Origin: Brevipalpus yothersi
Lineage: Eukaryota > Arthropoda > Arachnida > Trombidiformes > Tenuipalpidae
Assembly: GCA_003956705.1 (NCBI GenBank)
Contig: QZCP01000183.1
Span: forward strand, 20,739 to 84,738
Direction: 5' to 3'
Length of the DNA: 64,000 nucleotides
The position numbers and the translations under genes were made by a program. Numbering within the stretch: the stretch's first letter is position 1; each line of letters begins with the position of its first letter. Positions 49,090 through 60,826 of this stretch are shown here, one piece after another. The notes below the pieces were generated by a model. That model was not told where the DNA came from and made no database searches. It saw nothing but the letters and a program-made list of their open reading frames with translations.

Positions 49090-52000
49090 ATGGAAATGAG
49101 TTTATGTTGGATGCTAATATTTTCTCTTTTGATCGTAAAAATTAATGCAAAATGTCAAGTGAAAAAGTTTAAAACGGTTCGTGCTTCCTGCAACAAGATG
49201 CTGCTTCTCTGTGCGCTTGTGGGTCTACTGATTTCGGCTATCTCATGTCCTCTGGTCAATGGACGATCGGACACAGGATTGAACCTCGGTTAGTTTGACT
49301 CTTGGCAAAGTTTTTTTTTCTTGATTTCATTTTTCGCTCGACTTTTTTCGATACTCAATTTTCATTTCGAATTGTTTCATCGTCCCTTTCTATCTCTTTT
49401 CTTTCGTACTTTTGTCCAGAGGAGCTAACTGAAGCAGCTTATCCTGAAATATTTAATGCGGCAAAAGGATCAATTATCACAACAAATGCAACCTGTGGCC
49501 AAAGTGGCCCGGAAACTTATTGTCACTACAGACCTGATGGAGGGTGAGTGAGTATTTCATATTTATTCGATTCATCGTCTACATGAGATCTCTTGTTTCA
49601 TTCAGAATCTCTCATATGATAACTGTTAGTCCACTAGAATGCTCACCACATAATTCTCAGACAGTGTTAATTTCTTGTATGTTCTGCTGAACTTCCTGTT
49701 ATTTTGTCCTGTCCACATGCTTTGTTCATTTTATACCTGTCCACTATGACCTAGCTTTAACAATTTGCAACTTTCTACAGCATTTTAATACCGTTGTATT
49801 AATTCCTATGCAGGAAATCTGAATGTGGTGTTTGTGACTCAGCTAATCTGAATCCTGATCAACGACATCCGATCACAAATGCAATCGATAATACCAGCAG
49901 TTGGTGGCAAAGTCCCTCTCTTCAAAGTGGAAGACGTTTCGAATATGTCACAATTACTATAGATTTGAAACAAGTAAGTTCGACAAGAATCATACATTTA
50001 TGCATTGATAGAAACTGATTATTCTGGAAAATCATGAATACTATGATTTCCACAGGAGTTTCATATCCACTATGTTCGAATTAAAGCTGCTTCTTCTCCT
50101 CTACCTGGCAATTGGATACTCGAACGTTCCATAGATGGTACTTCTTATAAGCCATGGCAATATTTTGTCAACAGTTATAGCGATTGTTGGCAAAATTATG
50201 GCACAAGCCCTTTCATTGAGCAGGTTGGTGATCATGTTATTTGTACAGCTGACCATGCAGAACAATTGCAAAATGGAGAAGTAAGTTCTATTTCATGTAT
50301 TTGAAAATCGGAATATACTTGTGTGAATACTGATGAATTCTCCCAAATTCTTCAGATCAATGTCAATCTCAGTAAAGGTCAACCTGGAGCTGAACTCCTC
50401 TCAAGTTTTCGCGGAGAATTTATCAAGGCACGATATATTCGTATGAGATTCCAAAAATTTTCGATTCCTGCTGAGGATCGAAAGACATTGGAATATTTGA
50501 CAGTATCAAATCAGACAACCGCTAATCAACTATACTATACTCTTCGTGAAATCGAGATCGGAGCACAATGCATTTGTAATGGTCATGCGAAAAACTGTTC
50601 AATTGATAGGGTCACTCAATTAAGAGAATGTGAATGTCTCCATAACACTTGTGGGGATAGTTGCATTGAATGTTGTTCACTTTTCAATCAGAGGCCACTT
50701 AAGTCAGCAACTAAGCATCAAGCAGCAGTTTGTGAAGGTAAGAATTTGTTCTCCCTTTCCCTCTACTGTTATTGTTCAAACTTCTCATTATCATGATTTT
50801 GTACCATTCATACAGCTTGTGAATGCTATGGTCATTCTGATCGATGTGTATACGATGCCGGTGTTGCATCACGAAATGCCAGTATTAATGCTCTGGGTGA
50901 ACGACAAGGTGGAGGTGTTTGTGTGGATTGTAAGCATCATACAGCCGGAAACAATTGTGACCAATGTATGGATGGATATTTTCGACCCAAAGAAATGCCC
51001 AAAAATGCTACCAATCCATGTCATGAATGCCAGTGTCGTGGAAGTAGAACCACTGGATTTTGTATTAAAGATGATAGTCAAGCACTGGAAGGTCTTGCTC
51101 CTGGAGATTGTATTTGTAAGCAAGGTTTTCAGGGTAAAAATTGTGAATCATGTGCCCCTGGATACATTCACTATCCTCGATGTGATCCATGCAACTGTAA
51201 AAACGAAGGTGTTATCAATCCCGATACTTGCGATGGTCCTTGTATTTGTAAAAAGAAGGTGGAAGGTCCTCGGTGTGATCGATGTAAGCCAGGTTTTTAC
51301 AATTTGGCTGCTGATAATCCAGATGGTTGTTCACCGTGTTTCTGTTTTGGTGCCACTTCTTCCTGTGAATCCAGTGGTTGGGGCATTGAGATTGTGTCCT
51401 CTCCGATCACTTATCTACCTGGATGGCGTGTTTCCGATTTGAATGGTCAAAGAGTGATTGATCCTGAGCTTGAGGATGATCATTTGGTGATCGCTGATGA
51501 TGATGTGAGTGGAACGAAACCGTATTATTGGCAGGCACCTCGAGAATATTTGGGTGAAAAATTGTATTCCTATGGTGGAGATTTGAGATTTCTGATAAGT
51601 TTCACTATACTGAGAGGAGATGTTATGGGTTTCTATACAGAAGAACCGGATGTTATTGTTGAAGGTGGTACTAAGAATTTACGGATAGGTCATTATCGGA
51701 AAAAGTACGATCTTGATAATAACTTCAAAATGTTGATAACTCTTCCGTTGCGAGAACAAGAATGGTTCACATTGGACAGTGATGGCCAAAAAATTCGTCC
51801 AGCAACCAGGGAAGAATTTACACTGGTCATTCATGATCTCAAACGATTGCTCATTCTAGCCAAATCTCACCATGATCAGGTTAAAGGATCACTTTACCAA
51901 GTTGAAATGGAAAAAGCATCAAATGATTCGAAAAGTTTGCAAAAACAAATCGGTGCTGAAGCATGTAATTGTCTGGAAGGCTATGCTGGACTATCTTGTG

Positions 52001-53666
52001 AACTATGTGCACCAGGCTATCGTCGTGTGGATAATGTTCTCGTTGGTGGTCAGTGTGTTAAGTGTGATTGTAACAATCACGCCGATTCATGTTATCCGTA
52101 CACTGGTATATGCACTAAATGTCTCCACAATACGAAAGGTTCCAATTGTTCCCAATGTGAGTATAGATTTTATGGAATTGTGACAGGAAAGATTGATGAT
52201 TGTAAGCCATGTCCTTGTCCACATACCATTCCACAAACCGATTTTTCACCCACATGTCATACAACCCCTGATGGTGATTATGAGTGTGATTTTTGTCGAT
52301 ATCCGTTTACTGGCAAAAAGTGTGAACGGTGTGAGGATTCCTTTTATGGTGATCCAACAGTTCCCGATGGCAAATGTTTTAGGTGCGGGTGTCATCCTAA
52401 AGGTTCAGAAAATGAAACTTGTGATGAAGCCACAGGCCAATGTAAATGTAGACCATACGTTATCGGCCGAGACTGTGGTCAATGTGCTCCGGGAACTTGG
52501 AACATTGACTCAGGTCGTGGATGTGAGGATTGTAATTGTGATCCAATTGGCTCGATTTCACCTGAATGTGATATAACCACAGGCCAATGTAAATGTAAAC
52601 ATGGTGTTAGTGACTTGAAATATGATCAATGCAAACTTGGCAACTATGGTCTATCGACAACCGGATGTCTCAGGTCTCAAAGAGGCTGTCAACTGAATGA
52701 CACGCTTATTAATTATCCAAAATCGATCCTGAAAAAAGATCAGTACAAGTCTATCACAAGTGTTGACAAAAATTATTATAGAGCTCTTATCACTGAATCT
52801 GGAAATTTGACCATCGATTATATCTCGATCATTCACAAGAGATGTGATGGACTGTACAATTTTGTTGCTGCTAAGCCCAAGAACTCAGTGGGTGTCATTT
52901 TCGAATTTTTACCACTCTCCAAAGACTTTGCCAACCAATATGGTATCATTTCTACATGTGATTCGAAAAAATGCCATCTTGTATACCATAACAATAAGGC
53001 ATTGCCTCCCCTTTTTACAGTGGATATAGCAGCAAATCTATCAGATTGTCCTGGAGAAGAGTTATCACCTAAAAAGCTGAACTTGCATACTGAAATGAAA
53101 TTCTTGCAACTTGATCATCTATTGAGGGGAGGCTTCCGCATGCTGATTTTTGTGCCGACAGAAAAGAAAATCTCAGCAATACAATCTGATGGAGGGGAGT
53201 TGATAACTTTTGGGAATTTTGAGGTGAGTGTTGATCAAAAAATCAAATGAACTTCACTGACTTATCTCTTTCCCAGGATCTGAGTAGCTGTCCATCTGTG
53301 ACAATTGGAACTGCTAAACTTACAGATATATCACAGGCTGACGAACCGAACTATACAATTCCAATCAAAGCATCTAATCCAAAAGAGGTTAGTGTAGATC
53401 CCAGATCTACTAATCTACCAATTGCATGCTTTTTTGGAGGAAAAACTTCTGGTGGAAAAGTTTATGAAGTCCTAATCGAATTTGAGACTGCCTCAAACAA
53501 CACTATTCCATCTGACCACACTTATTCCTTGGCTTGGACTGTTTCTATTAGTCTTGGAAATCCCTCAAATCATCTTTCAAAGTCGGCAGCAAGTGCGTCT
53601 CAAGTCTCGGGAATATTTTTATTTATAATTTTTTTACTTCTAATCTTCAAAGCAATATCGAAATAA
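49090..53666 (+). CDS. Chimeric laminin alpha short arm / array-family membrane protein
   Basis: Seven exons: 49096-49288 (alternative ATG 49090), 49420-49543, 49814-49973, 50056-50280, 50356-50737, 50816-53223, 53277-53666; all phases agree, giving 1,293 aa. Residues 1-28 are a subfamily A start (signal peptide, KCQVKKFKTV). Residues 35-980 are laminin alpha (alpha1/2, wing-blister type): its own signal peptide, LN domain about 66-305 (RHPITNAIDNTSSWWQSPSL, PGNWILERSIDG), four LE repeats, a split LE with the L4 domain about 548-735, then four LE repeats. Residues 981-1293 resume the family protein (NYYRALITESGN, CDGLYNF, SPKKLNL, GFRMLIFVPTEKK, IACFFGG, anchor). The last LE has lost a Cys (KYDQC, where CDQC is expected). 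Coiled coil and LG domains are absent. It could be a functional surface laminin mimic or a recent unexpressed insertion; no stop interrupts it. Confidence 0.8.
49185..52678 (+). mobile_element. Inserted laminin alpha genomic segment
   Basis: Limits inferred by comparing both sides with the intact copy at 58578. Left homology ends after TGTCAAGTGAAAAAGTTTAA near 49175-49182. Right homology resumes at AGGCTGTCAACTGAATGA near 52680. About six codons of the host exon are missing between them. The insert keeps five laminin introns, so it is a DNA-level copy and not a retrocopy. It begins about 15 nt before the laminin ATG. I see no terminal repeats or target-site duplication. Confidence 0.7.
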
Positions 53667-55621
53667 TACGAATCGGTTACTTTAAAAAGAAGATGAAGTA
53701 AGCTATCCAAAATATATGATAATTGATATGATGATATATGATAATAATACTCTGTAGCAGCGCTTGATATGCTTCCTATGAAAATAGTTGGCTAAGCTTT
53801 TTGATATTTTAACTTTGAGTCTTGTAAGAAAATATTATGTGGGCTCATTTTCTCTAATACAACGAGCTATGGTATGCTATACCAAGTAACTGTTTACTTC
53901 CTGTGGACCAGGATTAGAAATCCTTCCACTCATTATTGAATCGAGGTGATTCTTGTCATAACAGTCATATTCCAAACAATAAGTTGTCAGAATGCAAGTG
54001 CGATCTACTAATATAATTTTGGGTGAGAGAGATCAGTCCTTATGAAGTTAAACGATAAATGAAATAAGATGAGTTTAAGAAGAAATCAGTTTTGGTTTGA
54101 ATAATCATTAGCTCGAAATATTAATTCCACAAACAAACCAGAGCTTAGTATTTGGAAGATACTCCGTTTACAACGGAAATAGCAAAACACTCCTGCTTCT
54201 TACAACTGTCCTCATCAGTGTAAGAAACTGATTCTTAAAAGAAGTGAAACATTATCAATTAACATGATTGAGCAAATTCTATTTCCATCAAGTTTAGGTG
54301 CAAAAAAAGTTTCAGTTCCGCTCCTGGGTGATTAATTCTCTGTTTTGCTAGATATCCGTTTGAATTTTGACTCATATCACTTTTTATTTAGAGTTATTCA
54401 GTGAACAAAGTCCATCTTTTTGGAAGCTTTATGCTGAAAAATCTCTTTATCATCGCTTTTGGAAGTCTTAGAAATTGTTTCATAATAACGAAGCCAAGAG
54501 CATGGTATAACAATGAGAAAATAAGTTAATTTTTTCCAATCTCGCAATTTTATTCTCTCAGCAAGTGGAACGAATCTCATGGAAGGTGAAAGCTTAGCCA
54601 TTGGAAACAGGGAGCATGAAAGTTTCATGATAACACTTGACATTGAATCTACCGAGGAGCAGAAGGTTTATTCTTAGGATTTCAATTGGAGAAAAGCAAG
54701 GTCATGATAAGCATTGTGAATTTCTTGTAGATGGATTCGGCTTAATTTTTTGAAGCATTTTCTGTGTGAATTCCTTATTCCTTATTACTCATCTTCTCTC
54801 TTTCTGATTCGAATTTGATGACGCTCCAACAGATAACTGATCTCACTTTTCTCATGAAACAATTATCCACGATAAACGAAGATGAGTGTACTTGACACCA
54901 TCCAAACATTAATTCATGTTCATGAGGTCCGTTTTGGCTAACTTCTCAAATGATTCTGTTATTTCATCAATCGATAAGAAGTTTTTCCGAATCATTCCTC
55001 TCAATCTCTCCATCAAACCACATCTTATCAAAATGAGAAGTGATATAAGTAAAAAATATTGATCACTGCCTCCAATGCCTTATAAACATTGAGCCTCATA
55101 AACGAGAGAAGACTTGATAGTTTGAAGAGGAAAATTCCTCGAAGATGATGGATAGCATTGGACAAAAAAATCAGAAGAAACGAAAGAAGAGACATTCCAG
55201 GAAGAAAAAAGAGAAAACGAGATATTTGAGCGCAATTTCCAGCGAAAGCCTCAGATCTTCTACTCGCTAATTTTACTGGAAATTATCTATTCTATTCTAA
55301 AATTATCTATCGGACGTCTTGGGTATGTTGCATTAAGCCAAAAAGCTAGCACCCGGAGTGAGCGAATCTTTTAGTAAGTGTACAAAACTTATTGGGTGAG
55401 AGCGGAAACTGAGTGAATCAGTGATGAGCTAAGAGGGAAGTTAAATCGTTTGGGAAACAATATTCATAGAGCTGAAAACAAATGTTTGGAGGATCGACAA
55501 GATGTCCTGATAACATAAAGGATATACATGTGTATTGTTTTTTCTCAATAAAGTAATGACACCTTGACGAGGAATTGAATGCTTTGACTATCGTTTGACT
55601 AACATTATAAAAGTTTCTAAA
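53667..55621. repeat. Duplicated intergenic unit
   Basis: 53760-54120 is the array 3' flank. 54130-54420 matches 43980-44290. 55380-55621 is the subfamily B upstream block plus leader. Between, at about 55080-55350, is a segment I see nowhere else, with no gene. Confidence 0.6.
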
Positions 55622-56731
55622 ATGAATTCAGTTTGTGTTATGTTTTATGTTTTTTCCTTCATGTTTGTGCCAATCAATGGAAAGTGTGAGGAATTTATTG
55701 TTGAAAATATAAATTGTTCAACAGCGGCTTGTGAAAAACTCACTGTGAACGCTATGTATTTATCAACATTACTTGAGCCTCGAAAGCGAATGATGGCCAT
55801 AACAAGTGACCACAACAACTTCTATGGAGCTCTCATCAGTGGAATTGGGAATGTGTCCATTAATTATGGTCCAATCATCTCTGGGAATTGTGGAGGTGTC
55901 TACAATTTTGTTGGTCCTAGACCCTCAAACTCAATAGGTGTGATTCTCAAGTCTCTGCCAGTCATCGAACGTAATGGTATCCATTGGTATCATCATCAAA
56001 GTCATTGTAATTCAAAAAAGTGTGAGTTTTCAACCGATAACTTTGATCGGTCTTCCGGCTATCCGTTCACCGAGGATCCGTATTCCTTCTGTGATGTGGA
56101 AATAGAAAGCGATCCATCGGCTTGTCAAGATGGAGAGTCATCGCTCAACTTGGTCCTTAGAACTCGCAAGAAATATGTTGAGCTCGATTCAACTGGGTTC
56201 AGCATGTTGATCCTCTTGTCGCCACGAGTTGAGCTTACAAAAAATGTAACTGATGGTGGAAAGCTGATCACTTTCAGAAGTATTGAGGTGAGTATGAATG
56301 AACGGAGAATCAAATGATCTTCACTGATTTGCCTTTCACAGAATTTAAGTAGCCATCAATCTTTAACGGTTAGAAACGCCGTACTCACGGACATGCATGA
56401 CAAAAGAACATATGCCATTTCAATGAAAGCATCTGATCCAAAAGAGGTCAGTGTAGATTGGAAATCCACTAATTTACCGGTGGCATGTTTTTTTGATGGA
56501 CATCCGTTTGGAAAAGTCTACGAAATCTTTTTCTCATATGAGGGAACATCGAATCTTCCTAAAATATATTCTGCTGAACTTACCTGGTCTATGTCAATTG
56601 GTTTTGGAAATCATCCACTTTATCGATCTGCAGCCAGCGCAATTCCAGTTTTCAAAACATTTGGATTATTAGTCCCTGCACTGTTCTTTGTATTCTTTAT
56701 CAAGAAACTGCAATTCGAAGCTTCTCTGTGA
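55622..56731 (+). CDS. Array family copy 13 (intact, subfamily B)
   Basis: Exons 55622-56287 and 56342-56731 (54-bp intron) encode 351 aa. Signal peptide with MFVPINGK, then CEEFIVENINCSTAACEKL, NNFYGALISGIGN, NCGGVYNFVGPRPSNSIGVI, CNSKKCEFS and ACQDGESSLNLVL. The central region between KKCEFS and the C..GE motif is longer than in most copies (FDRSSGYPFTEDPYSFC) and adds one Cys. Exon 2 has VACFFDGHPFGKVYEIFFSY and the same hydrophobic tail and IKKLQFEASL end as copy 2, of which it is the closest relative. Confidence 0.85.
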
Positions 56732-56854
56732 GATAATTCAAGCGATCTCTCCAGAAAAAAGCAAATGAAGAGAAAATAATTTATTTTCATAGCTTTTGAT
56801 TTGTTCTATCAAAAATATTCGCAAATTTTGCGATTTTTTTGCTAATATGATATT

Positions 56855-56966
56855 GGTTTTGGAAATTCCAGTGCAATTCCAGTCTTGCAAACATTTGGAT
56901 TATTAGTTTTTGCGCTGTGTTCTGTATACTTCATCAAGAAACTGCAATTCGAAGCTTTTTTGTGAG
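56855..56966 (+). pseudogene. Duplicated exon-2 tail of copy 13
   Basis: A second copy of the last part of exon 2 and its stop (IGFGNSSAIPVLQTFGLLVF, then FIKKLQFEAFL), followed by the same 3' flank. It is a short tandem duplication left by unequal exchange. No upstream exon. Confidence 0.75.
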
Positions 56967-57848
56967 ATAATTCAAGTGACCCCGACAGAATAAAAGCAAA
57001 TGAAGAGGAAATAATTTATTTTCAAAGCTTGTGATTTGCTCGATCAAAAATATTTGCAAATTTTCCGATTTGTTCATTAAATAAAGAGTTATATTTCCTC
57101 TTCTTTTCAGCACTTGAGGCTGCCCAGTATGACAGAAAAATCGATGGCCCAGAAATCTTTATCGTTAAACGCTATCAGATCGTTTGAACAAAGGCTCGGT
57201 GCAAGTATGTTTATCAAATGCTTCCATTGCTTTAAAGCAATGTACAAGGGTAATTACCCTTGTACATGTAGGAAGATCTGAATAGCAACTTCTCAATAAA
57301 ATGGTAAATTATCTCGATTCTATGAGAAGATTAAAGACTATGATACCGTTTCAATTGCATCTCTATTGAGAGTGAGTTATTATCCAGATCCTCCTAGTTT
57401 AACGGAGTGATGAAGTTTTTTATTTAGAAATCTAAATTCAACTGAACTTCGTTCAAAGCTCCATGATGGAGGCTATTCGAGCTCTATTCAGATTTTTACT
57501 GATGAGCTTTGGTATAATTTGAGTTGTTCAATCCGATGTTTGGATCAGAACTAGGAGCTGATTAGAATATACATGTATTCAACCTTATTTTTTTTTTCGT
57601 TTAAATAAGCTCCTCATTCTTTTTTATGGGCGAATGAGACAGATTTCATGAGAGCATTGAAAGACTTTTTTTGAAAGCTGAAGATTATGATTTTTTCACA
57701 CTGTTTTGTCTACAGATTTTTCAGAACTGGTGGACTCGTTTGATTCATCTTAGATCATTGAGGATGCAAAATTGATTCACTCAGCTTAAGCGAAAATTGG
57801 GACCTAAACAGAGAGTTGAATGCTTTGTTTATGGCAAAAGTCCCCAAC
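56967..57848. other. Intergenic array DNA
   Basis: No gene supported. A perfect short inverted repeat sits at about 57238-57269 (GTACAAGGGTAATTACCCTT GTAC), able to form a small hairpin. Confidence 0.5.
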
Positions 57849-58210
57849 ATGAATAAATATCGATCGTTTCTCTTATTTTTCTCCTCCATGATTGTGATAA
57901 TTGGTCGGTTTTGTGAACTCCTTTTTGATGCAAATCCAGGCTATTTAGAAGAAGAGTGTGGAAAGTTTGATGCAAATTTCATGCATTCAATCCCTTGTCG
58001 CGATTATATAAAAAAATTAATGGTCAAAACAAGCTACCATAACAACTTTAATGGAGGTCTCATCTCTGAAACTGAAAAAAAAACATGAATTATACCTCAA
58101 TCATTCATGATGGATGCAACGATGTCTACGATTTTTCTAGACCTGAAAACTAGATAGGTTGGGTTTTTCAATCTTTGTCATTTCTCAAAGAGGTTAAAGC
58201 TTGGCATCTG
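57849..58210 (+). pseudogene. Array family copy 14 (subfamily C, frameshifted)
   Basis: Starts MNKYRSFLLFFSSMIVIIGR and retains CELLFDANPGYLEEECGKFD, HSIPCRDYIKKLMV, SYHNNFNGGLISETE. A frame break in the A-run at 58074-58084 ends it, and later sequence (IIHDGCNDVYDF, KN stop IG) is in another frame. No exon 2 is found; after 58210 the sequence matches the tail of relic 7. It is the best-preserved member of subfamily C. Confidence 0.75.
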
Positions 58211-58577
58211 AAAACCTTACCACGAATGATTTTTCTACCTTTAAACATGAATATCGATAGAATAGGTATCTTTCAATCAAGATGAATACCTAACATCACC
58301 CAAACATTGATTTATCATCTAGAATGGAAAAATGAAAATCAAGCAATAACAAGAAAACAATTAGATAGCGGAAACAGAGTGGATGAGCATCGAAAGAGTA
58401 GCTAGAATGTTAAGATATACACATGTACATGTATAAAACAATGTGCTTTCCGGTATGATGAGTTGTTCAAACATCATGTGAGGATGTACATGTTTTTTTC
58501 TCACACTCCAAATATCGAGCCAATATGGACGCCTCATTGAAGAGTCATATTGTTTATCTGTGACTGAAATTTTCAAA
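58211..58577. repeat. Upstream unit of a subfamily A copy
   Basis: Shares ATTTTTCTACCTTTAAACAT, CATCATG.GA.GATGTACATG and the CATTGAAGAGTCATATTGTT-like leader with the DNA before the copies at 42379 and 49090. No gene. Confidence 0.55.
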
Positions 58578-59674
58578 ATGAATCAATACTGGACGCTTAT
58601 GTTAATTTTTTCTTCGCTGATCGTACAAATTGATGGTGAATGTCAAGTCAGAGAGTTTGAAGCTGTGCCTTGTTTACCAAGTTTCTGTGGATTACATGAT
58701 ACGCTTATTAGTTATTCAAACATCTTAAAACATGATCAGTACAAGTCCATCACAAGTATCGACAAAAATTATTATGGAGCTCTCATTGCTGAGTCTGGAG
58801 ATATAACCATCGATTATACCTCGATCATTCACAAGAGTTGTGACGGGCTGTACAATTTCTTTGGTGCTAAGCCCAAGAACTCAGTGAGTGTCATTTTCGA
58901 ATTTTTGCCACTCTCCAAAGACTTTACAAACCGATATGATATTATTCCTAAATGTGATTCGAAAAAATGCTACCTTGTATACTATAGCGCTAAGGCATCA
59001 CCTCTCTTCTTTATAGTGAATATATCAGCCAATATGTTGGACTGTCCTGGAGAAGAGTTATCACCTAAAAAGCTGAACTTGCATACTGAAATGAAATTTT
59101 TGCAACTCGATCATCTATTGAAGGGAGGCTTCCGCATGCTAATTTTTGTGCCCACAGAAAAGAAAATCTCAGCAATACAATCAGATGGAGGAGAGTTGAT
59201 AACTTTTGGGAATTTTGAGGTGAGTATTGATCAAAAAAGAATCAGATGAATTCCACTGACTTGCCTCTCTCCCAGGATCTGATTAGCTATCCATCTGTGA
59301 CAATTGGAACTGCTAAACTCACAGATATATCACAGGCTGACGAACCGAACTATACAATGCCAATCAAAGCATCTAATCCAAAAGAGGTTAGTGTAGATCC
59401 CAGATCTACTAATCTACCAATTGCATGCTTTTTTGGAGGAAAAACTTCTGGTGGAAAAGTTTATGAAGTCCTAATCGAATTTGAGACTGCCTCAAACAAC
59501 ACTATTCCATCTGACCACACTTATTCCTTGGCTTGGAATGTTTCCATCAGTCTTGGAAATCCCTCAAATCATCTTTCAAAGTCCGTAGCAAGTGCGATTC
59601 AACTCTCGGGTATCTCTCCAACGATGATTTTTCCCCTCTTCATCCTCCAAGCAATATCAAAATATTGTGATTAG
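58578..59674 (+). CDS. Array family copy 15 (intact, subfamily A)
   Basis: Exons 58578-59219 and 59276-59674 (56-bp intron) encode 346 aa. Signal peptide MNQYWTLMLIFSSLIVQIDG, then ECQVREFEAVPCLPSFCGLH, KNYYGALIAESGDITIDYT, CDGLYNFFGAKPKNSVSVIF, CDSKKCYLVYY and CPGEELSPKKLNL. It is the nearest relative of the host gene of the laminin chimera; the exon-1 ends and most of exon 2 are almost identical (for example 59326-59550 against 53327-53551). Its C-terminus differs (ISPTMIFPLFILQAISKYCD) and is less hydrophobic than in other copies, so anchoring is less certain. Confidence 0.85.
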
Positions 59675-60826
59675 GTTGATCTCTGAACAAGGTTATGTGA
59701 GTTGGTCAATATAGACACGATGATTTGTACGCTGTAACAACACCTGATGTGCTTCCTATAAAATGGCCAAACTTTGCAATACTCAGACTTTGCGTTTTTT
59801 AACAATACGATGTTTAATCATTTCTCCGATCACGATGAGCCCTATTGGACACATTCATAGCATGCTATCAAGTATTCTCTATAATTCAGAACGACCATTC
59901 TTTAACTCATCATCAAATTGAGGTAATTCTAGTCATAACAGTCAAATTCCAATCGATAAATTATCAGAATGATAATGCAATCTGTTGATATAATTTTGGG
60001 TGAGAGGAGTCAGTCCTCATGAAGTAAGACGATAAATGGATTGATTCGAAGAGGAAATCAGTTCTGGTGAGTAGAATGGTCAAATATGAGAATTAATTTG
60101 AGTTCCACAAAGAAACCAGAAACTTTATTGATCCTTCCCTCTCTTTTTCTCTCGCTCTCCGTAATGACTGATGATATTCATTGAGGTTCAGCCGTCTCCA
60201 ACCGATTTGCTTATGTAGATGATAATCGATCGAGTTTATGTGAGAATAAAGTTAGAGTTAAAGTTCCGTTTTCGGATGACAGATTCTGGTAGATATTTAT
60301 TTAGACTTTGACTCATATCATTCTTCATTATGAGTTAATACACAAAATCAATCTTTTTGGAAGCTTCTTGCTAAATCTCTCCATCATCACCTGTGGACGT
60401 TTCAAGTCTTGGAAGAAGTTTTATAAGAGTAAAGCCCAGAGCATTATGCAACGATGAGAAAATAAGTCGGTCTCCTCAAATTCTAGACTATTTCATGATT
60501 GCATTGTTTCATCCATTAATATGAAGCTTACATTATTCATCTTCTCTCAATCGCTTTATCAAACCAGATCTTATCAAACGAAAATCGAAATAAATAAGGA
60601 ACTTATGAGATGAAAGAGGAAACTAAATGAATCAGCAACAAGAGGAAAGTGAATGTGAGTAAATATTTCCACAGTATTGAGAACGATAGCTGATAGTCGA
60701 CACATAACATCACATAACATCCATACACATGGAATGTCTAGTTTTTGGCTCAGTCGAGTATAATTAATACCTAAATAGAGAGTTGAATACCTTTTCTCAC
60801 GTTTATCTATTATGAGAGTTTCTAAA
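59675..60826. repeat. Duplicated intergenic unit
   Basis: 59750-60200 is a diverged version of the 3' flank seen at 34722-35300. 60230-60700 resembles the upstream flank of copies 2 and 3. No gene. Confidence 0.6.

Noticed and set aside
49185..52678. Laminin gamma as the source of the inserted segment
   Set aside because: First impression from the LN-LE-L4-LE order. The LN motifs (AID.T..WWQSPS, PGNWILERS.DG), the HNTCG.SC..CC repeat and the L4 exit repeat match laminin alpha1/2 (wing-blister) type instead.
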